The position numbers were made by a program, and so were the translations under genes. Of a stretch of DNA of 64,000 nt, positions 59,090 to 64,000 are shown one piece after another. Where the stretch lies: NCBI GenBank assembly GCA_023955635.1, contig JAMXHR010000009.1, positions 248,001-312,000 on the forward strand, written 5' to 3'. The notes below the pieces were generated by a model, which made no database searches, was not told the origin of the DNA, and saw nothing but the letters and a program-made list of their open reading frames with translations. Origin of the DNA: Methanosarcina sp. ERenArc_MAG2. GTDB lineage: Archaea > Halobacteriota > Methanosarcinia > Methanosarcinales > Methanosarcinaceae. Each line of letters starts with the position of its first letter. Position 1 is the first letter of the stretch.

Positions 59090-59464
59090 GAAAATGCACC
59101 TCTTCTTAAAACAAAATATCTTTTTTATTAAAACAAATGCCTTTATTTACACCGGGCAATTCACCTGAAACTTTAGTATAATTCGCAGCCAAATATAAAT
59201 TATAACTACCTAACTCAATTTAACCTTCAAATTTGATATCTTTTTCTATTTACCTTTCAATATAAAATCCAATCATTCACATCTGGCTGACAAAATAAGG
59301 GGTTAAAAAGGAATCAGATCAGTTTTTTTAGATAACGGACTTAAAAATAGAAATAAGTGAAGAATAAGCGTGCATATTCCTTATTTTTTAGAAATAACTG
59401 CGAATCGATTCGCAGCTTAAGGAATTATTTTATAAGTTTCATGCCTTAGTAAATAGTAAGCGAG
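59090..59464. promoter_or_regulatory. promoter region with an 18-bp perfect palindrome
   Basis: CTGCGAATCGATTCGCAG (59398-59415) is a perfect palindrome. TTATTTTATAAG at about 59424-59435 follows as a likely TATA box, and the ATG of the exported protein is at 59474 or 59465. A dimeric regulator site just upstream of the TATA element is likely. The rest of the region is AT-rich without genes. Confidence 0.55.
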
Positions 59465-60847
59465 GTGAAAAGTATGCGTATACTGGATACGAAGGCATTA
59501 AAAGGAATCATATGCGGAATACTTGCCATATCAATTATTTCGATTGCCTGTGCAGGAGCAGGGAATGAAGATACAGCCGTGTCTGCAAGCGAAGATGCAG
59601 TACAGGCAAAAGTCGGGGCAGGCGTCGGATCATCTTCGGCTTATGCCGGAGATTATTTCCCCGAGTTTGAGAAAATCAGGGTTGATCCGACTTATAAGTA
59701 CCTGCAACTGGAACCCGGAAACAGTGAAAACTTTACTGTAACCGTTGAGAACAAAGACAACAAAACAATTGAGTTGAAGCCAAAACCTTTAATCACTCCC
59801 TACACGGAAAATTTCATAAATGAGAGCTGGATCAGCATAAGTCCCTCCGAAAAGGCTCTGAAGCCCGGAGAAAAAGAAGAGTTTGAGGTAAAGGTGAGCA
59901 TACCAGAAGACGCGGACCTTGGGAACTATGCCGTACTCATTGCTTTCACGGAAAAAGTGCCTGAAGGAGATGTAGCAGGTTCTTATCCTAACTTCCCGGG
60001 CACAATGCAGTTGAACGTGCAGGTATGGACCCCGCCTGTAGTCCAGGTCCTTACGCCTTATGTCAATGACCTGGTGGAAGCCGGGAAAAACTATACTTAT
60101 GAAATAAAGCTCAAGAATACAGGCAGTAAAGATATCTCAATCTCCCCTGAACTTACTGAGGGAGGGGGCATCATTTACGCTGACAGCAAGTCTTCCTCTG
60201 CAGGAATGCAGCAGCAGGCTTTCGGAAACAGGGATATAAGAGTTGAATCCCCTGATAAAATAAAAGCCGGGCAGACAGCTATCGTAAAACTGACACTTGC
60301 AGTTCCGGCTGATGCAAAGGGCAGCTACGGCGGCAGCCTTGATCTGAATATCGATGACCCGGGAATCCGCGAATACGAAGGGACAGTTTCCCTGAGCTTC
60401 CGCATCCTCCCGGTTCTCAAAGAGTCTTATGAAAAGATCTTTGAAGCCGGGACAGACGGCCCCATCACAGTAGAGGTTAAAGCCTACCAGAATGGGTACG
60501 GCCTGTATACCTCCGGAGGAAACCGGGATCTCACGCCTTCCTTTAATATTAGCCTGAAAGATCCATCCGGAAATGAGATAACGCCTGCTCTTGTGAACAC
60601 GAAATACAGCGACTCGATAAACATAATAGATGATACGTCCACGCAGCCGTATCCTGTTCCGTACATATCCTCGAGAATTGCGGGCGGTATGGAGACTTAT
60701 GACCAGGGAAATTACCAGGGAGGAACTACAACCGTTGTTAAGACCTATACCGCACCAGGAGCTGTAGGAAAATGGAAGCTTTCGATCCTTCCCAAAAATG
60801 CCGAAAATTTTGAGTACTCAATCACAATCGGAGCTGCTGAAGAATAA
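59465..60847 (+). CDS. exported protein with NEW3/CARDB-like domains
   Basis: 460 residues; the start may be the first ATG?-like codon of AAAAGT-ATG at 59474 (MRILDTKALKG), as AGCGAGGTG precedes it. A signal peptide (GIICGILAISIISIACAGAG) has a Cys near its end, but the lipobox is weak. Two or three Ig-like segments follow: residues about 75-175 (YLQLEPGNSENFTVTVENKD) and 190-330 (NYTYEIKLKNTGSKDISISP), resembling COG1470/NEW3. Several N-x-S/T sites suit surface glycosylation. No C-terminal helix is seen. Function unknown; an envelope protein. Confidence 0.8.
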   Translation: MKSMRILDTKALKGIICGILAISIISIACAGAGNEDTAVSASEDAVQAKVGAGVGSSSAYAGDYFPEFEKIRVDPTYKYLQLEPGNSENFTVTVENKDNKTIELKPKPLITPYTENFINESWISISPSEKALKPGEKEEFEVKVSIPEDADLGNYAVLIAFTEKVPEGDVAGSYPNFPGTMQLNVQVWTPPVVQVLTPYVNDLVEAGKNYTYEIKLKNTGSKDISISPELTEGGGIIYADSKSSSAGMQQQAFGNRDIRVESPDKIKAGQTAIVKLTLAVPADAKGSYGGSLDLNIDDPGIREYEGTVSLSFRILPVLKESYEKIFEAGTDGPITVEVKAYQNGYGLYTSGGNRDLTPSFNISLKDPSGNEITPALVNTKYSDSINIIDDTSTQPYPVPYISSRIAGGMETYDQGNYQGGTTTVVKTYTAPGAVGKWKLSILPKNAENFEYSITIGAAEE

Positions 60848-60929
60848 ACAGCTTCCAACTTTTTTCTTTTAATTTCAGGAAGTTGCTGACAGTAAGCATA
60901 TACACAATGCAAGACAGAGATTCCACGAA

Positions 60930-61348
60930 GTAAGATTAGTGCAGATAAACGACCAGAAACACTCATTACCGATGGACTTCATGCTTACTGCTCTGAATTT
61001 TATGATAAATAATCACCATCGAAAAACCTAGATCTCAACATATTCCTAGATCTCAACATATTAACGCAATAAAGTTAACAGCTCATGGACATACTGCCAA
61101 CAATAACAAAATGGAAAGGATTAACGGTGAGATTGGAGATAGAAAAGACAATGAGAGGCTTGAAGATTAAGGAAACTCCAATTCTCAAAGGTATTCAGAT
61201 GTACCACAATTTTATAAGACCACAGAAGAATGAAGGGAAAACACCTGCTGAAGCTTGTGGTATTGAGTTAAACGGTGAGAATAAGTGGATAACTCTTATC
61301 CAAAATGCCAGTATGACATATAAAAAGTTAAAATTTTATTTTATATAA
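60930..61348 (+). pseudogene. DDE transposase remnant (IS6/IS240-like)
   Basis: Fragments in three frames: KRPETLITDGLHAYCSEFYD (with a catalytic Asp), then after a stop HTANNNKMERINGEI, then in another frame EKTMRGLKIKETPILKGIQM, YHNFIRPQKNEGKTPAEACG and ENKWITLIQNAS. The N-terminal half is missing. These match the end of a transposase common in Methanosarcina. I see no inverted repeats around it. Confidence 0.75.
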
Positions 61349-62278
61349 TCAGAAGTTTTGATTAATTACAGGAATATGATATTTTGAAAAAATACATTTT
61401 GTAATTTTTGAGGACGGTCTATAATTATGCCGAGCTAGATCCTCAATCCCTTTTTTAATAAGACTATTGCTGTAGCCTTCTTTAATAGATCCCCATTGAT
61501 TATCTTTTTTATATTCGGCGTACATATCTTCTATAATTTTATGTATGCTTTTTGCATAAATTGCTTTTTCTTTTTTATTCATTGGTTTGCTACCTTTCAT
61601 TGCTTTAATTCTACCATCACTATATAAGACTATTCCATACAAATTTCCATTAAAATATAATTGCATCCTAACAACGTTTACGGATTGATTTTGTCCTAAA
61701 ATTATCTTCCCATCACTTTCATTGGTGACGTTTTCAATATTACTTATAGCTTCCAATAAATTTTGTTTATTACGATCGCTTGAAACCATTGTTATATTTC
61801 TAATAACTATTTCCTCATTTATTCTACCTTGTTTTTTGTCATTCATATATATAAGCCAAAATAAGAAATCACCTGAATAACTGTAAACACTGATTTCACA
61901 TAAATCCGTTATCGGTTTTAGTGCAGTTTCAAATAATGTATTGATTTTATTGTTACTCATTGTTGAAGCAATAATTAATTGTTCTTCAAAATCAAAGGTA
62001 AGCCCAACATAATCGGGCACTAATATATCTTTACCCTCCAATTCAGAAGCCTTCTTATTTTTAATAAAAGATCTATATAAAAAAGCATTGAAATTATTAT
62101 TTTCACTTGAGAAATATGGGTCATCTACTAACCAACCATCTTTCCTTTTTTCAAGGTCACCTTGGTATTTTTTCAAATTCTTCAAAAATTCTATATAATC
62201 TAGTTTTTTCTCCATTTTAAAAACTTTAAAAGAAATACCCTTTGCCCAAATAGGTTCGAATATAAATTCATCAGCCAT
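61349..62278 (-). CDS. hypothetical protein, third gene of an orphan operon
   Basis: 309 residues, soluble, AT-rich codons. Starts MADEFIFEPIWAKGISFKVF and contains a possible Roadblock/PAS-like mixed alpha/beta middle (about residues 90-230; LYGIVLYSDGRIKAMKGSKP) but I cannot assign a family. The C-terminus is basic. It begins 13 nt after the stop of the membrane protein gene. Its stop abuts the transposase remnant. Its neighbours and composition suggest an acquired accessory operon. Confidence 0.7.
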   Translation of the reverse strand: MADEFIFEPIWAKGISFKVFKMEKKLDYIEFLKNLKKYQGDLEKRKDGWLVDDPYFSSENNNFNAFLYRSFIKNKKASELEGKDILVPDYVGLTFDFEEQLIIASTMSNNKINTLFETALKPITDLCEISVYSYSGDFLFWLIYMNDKKQGRINEEIVIRNITMVSSDRNKQNLLEAISNIENVTNESDGKIILGQNQSVNVVRMQLYFNGNLYGIVLYSDGRIKAMKGSKPMNKKEKAIYAKSIHKIIEDMYAEYKKDNQWGSIKEGYSNSLIKKGIEDLARHNYRPSSKITKCIFSKYHIPVINQNF

Positions 62279-62291
62279 TCAACTTCCCTCT

Positions 62292-62957
62292 TCATTTTGA
62301 GATCGCAATTTTACATTTATTAAGGAGGATACTCGGAAAACAATTCAATAATTCATAAGAGGGTGCAATATATAACTTTACTGAAATGTATCCATTTCCT
62401 TCAAACGTACTACTTAAATCAGGTACGAAATCTACACCTATCTTTCTTTCTCCTTGTAATGGTAATTTATCTCCAATAAGAATTATTTTATGTAATTCTG
62501 GCGTAGTTGATGATCCAAATCTTTTAAAGTCAGATTTCAATCTTTCATATTTTAAAATTGTTCCAGGTGGTGATTCAAATGAAATAAATGGTTTAAATTT
62601 AAGTTTTGAAAATAACTTAATCAATGAATTTTCGGGATTGTATATTTCAAAATGGATATTTATTGTATTGAATGGTAAATTAGAGGATGCTTTTAAGCTA
62701 TTCATCTCTATACACAACTGTTCTGGATGTTGTTCTATCCTATATTGAATATCTGCATCAATATTTTCTTTAATTAAGAAATAGATGAAAAATAGTAATA
62801 AAAGTGCAAATATTATAATTTTAGAAGGGATTATATTAACAATTTCTGCCAACCAAGGATGTTGATTTATAAAACTTTCAGGTATTAATTCAGATCCAAT
62901 TCCTGCTACTATAATACAATCTAAAATAAGTTTTATAAAATGGAGAATTTTACCCAT
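62292..62957 (-). CDS. hypothetical two-helix membrane protein, second gene of an orphan operon
   Basis: 221 residues. Two N-terminal membrane helices (residues about 5-25 and 43-63, KIIIFALLLLFFIYFLIKE) are followed by a soluble beta-rich domain (about 75-215). The hairpin topology would place the soluble domain in the cytoplasm. No family recognised. The start lies 1 nt after the stop of the preceding gene, showing tight coupling. Confidence 0.7.
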   Translation of the reverse strand: MGKILHFIKLILDCIIVAGIGSELIPESFINQHPWLAEIVNIIPSKIIIFALLLLFFIYFLIKENIDADIQYRIEQHPEQLCIEMNSLKASSNLPFNTINIHFEIYNPENSLIKLFSKLKFKPFISFESPPGTILKYERLKSDFKRFGSSTTPELHKIILIGDKLPLQGERKIGVDFVPDLSSTFEGNGYISVKLYIAPSYELLNCFPSILLNKCKIAISK

Positions 62958-62958
62958 A

Positions 62959-63551
62959 TTAATCTTTTAAGCCAGTAGTAATCATCTCAACAATTTCGAT
63001 TTCATTCTGCTTATAAAAATTATAGTCAGATGTTATATCAATATATCCTATTTTATCAAATATTATATCAGTCCCTTTTAAATTTATTATTAATTTTAAT
63101 ATTTTATACTTATCTGGCTGATTTACATGTGTTTTTATGTCATCTAGTTCTCGAATTCTATTATTAGGGCTAAGACTCGAAGTATATATTGCGTAAATAA
63201 CATCGATTTCATTTTTTTCACAGTAGGATATAACATTTTTGAAAAAAAGATTGTCTAATAACTCTCCAGTATAATAAGTTGATCTTTTCTTTCCAAAAAT
63301 AGATTTTTTTCGTTAGATTGATTTTTCACACATTGGTATATATCTATGAATGTCTTAACACTATAATCTTTAAAATATGATCCGTCTTCAACTCCATAAC
63401 TTACTTCTTTTTTATTGGTGAGTATAGCAAATCTATTATCAAATAGGGGTATAAAATATGCTCCATGTTTCTTACAGCATTCTTCTATAATAGTTTTTAA
63501 GTCTTCGTCTTCATAAACTGACAATTTCATCAGGTAAGTATTTTGATCCAA
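62959..63551 (-). CDS. hypothetical soluble protein, first gene of an orphan operon, single-base frameshift
   Basis: The frame from 63551 (MDQNTYLMKLSVYEDEDLKT) stops at 63255. One extra T in the T5 run at about 63298 (minus-strand reading CTATTTTTGG) restores LFFGKKRSTYYTGELLDNLF and continues to the TAA at 62959-62961, giving 197 residues. The segment FIPLFDNRFAILTNKKE and YCEKNEIDVIYAIYTSSLSP suggest an alpha/beta fold. No family recognised. Strongly AT-rich, like its two operon partners. Confidence 0.65.
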
Positions 63552-64000
63552 CTGCTACCCATCCTGTTAATATTAATTTAACCCTTGATAATAAATAACT
63601 TCCTATATTTCCATATACTTTCGAAGAATATTTAACTTTTTAATTATATTTATATTTCTATTTATATATTTTTATTTATATTCAATATGTTCTTTAAATA
63701 TTTAATTACTACGCCTAATTAAATATTAATAAAAGTTAGCAATATAATTCTCAGCAAATTAATGTGAAGTATTGATTTCATCCAAGTAAAAGACGCTAAC
63801 AAATTTAGACATTTGTTCTGTATTTTCTTAATATTAGTGTTACTCAAACCAGACGACATGTTACACTCATTTTAGAATGTTCTGAACAGACGAAGACGTT
63901 ACAGAACCTAAAATACAAAGCTATATATAGTATAAAGAGGAAATAGGATTCCGTAGTCTTTTAAATGGCGAGAATATAACTTAGGATAAAGGAGAGCCAG
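63552..64000. other. AT-rich intergenic end of window
   Basis: Very AT-rich (runs of TTTATATTTATATTTC near 63640). AGCTATATATAGTATAAAG at about 63921-63939 looks like a plus-strand promoter for a gene beyond the window, and GGAGAG near the end may belong to it. Confidence 0.4.

Overview
The window comes from a methylotrophic methanogenic archaeon, almost certainly a Methanosarcina. The evidence is the mtaCB methanol methyltransferase pair, an MtaA-type methylcobamide:CoM methyltransferase, a RamA-type corrinoid activase, several Msr-family regulators, an NrpR-type nitrogen repressor, an archaeal OBG/DRG GTPase with a C-terminal TGS domain, and many PAS/GAF, PKD and NEW3-type exported proteins. 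Intergenic regions are long and AT-rich, as is usual for this genus.

Layout. 1-6.4 kb: an ABC exporter ATPase with a NEW3-type membrane protein, a DUF2111-PAS-PAS-GAF sensor and a NatA/NatB-type ABC exporter. 6.5-7.2 kb: a RibD-like reductase. 8.1-15.4 kb: a six-gene cluster resembling the Hyf/FHL group-4 membrane hydrogenase. Its large subunit lacks all four Ni-Fe cysteines and its small subunit lacks the ligands of the proximal [4Fe-4S] cluster, so it is an energy-converting-hydrogenase-related (Ehr-like) complex. 15.5-18.4 kb: a SAM methyltransferase, an Msr regulator, an orphan receiver and a kinase remnant. 19-31 kb: the methanol/corrinoid region (mtaA, ramA-like, two CobW GTPases and a dead third, an Msr remnant, mtaCB, an AceP/SatP-type transporter). 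31-39 kb: a CDF-like transporter, two hydantoinase/oxoprolinase-type ATPase paralogues and two Msr regulators. 39-44 kb: a PKD-repeat surface protein, an IS element with a MITE nested in its transposase, a protein carrying a heptad array of N-glycosylation sequons, a lipoprotein and tRNA-Arg. 44-54.6 kb: conserved genes (GTPase, cis-prenyltransferase accessory subunit, NrpRI, MBL hydrolase, SufC and SufB/D, peroxiredoxin, an HExxH protein, an E1-like protein). 55-58.3 kb: a MoxR/RavA-type AAA ATPase with its VWA partner. 59.4-64 kb: an exported NEW3-like protein, a transposase remnant and an AT-rich operon of three unrecognised genes.

An important caveat: at least 22 places show the same defect, a net loss of one base, usually inside a homopolymer, that breaks an otherwise intact gene. 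Examples include sufB/D, mtaA, the OBG GTPase and moxR. Adding one base at each site restores a full-length family member. This looks like under-called homopolymers in the assembly rather than mass pseudogenisation, so I annotate those genes over their full restored span and name the break point.

How the genes work together: MtaB transfers the methanol methyl group to MtaC, MtaA passes it to coenzyme M, and the RamA-like ATPase re-reduces inactive Co(II) corrinoid. The CobW-type metallochaperones may supply metal, and the Msr paralogues probably control the methyltransferase genes. The Ehr-like complex keeps the ion-translocation residues of its antiporter-like subunits but no visible redox centre, and is the most unusual system in the window.
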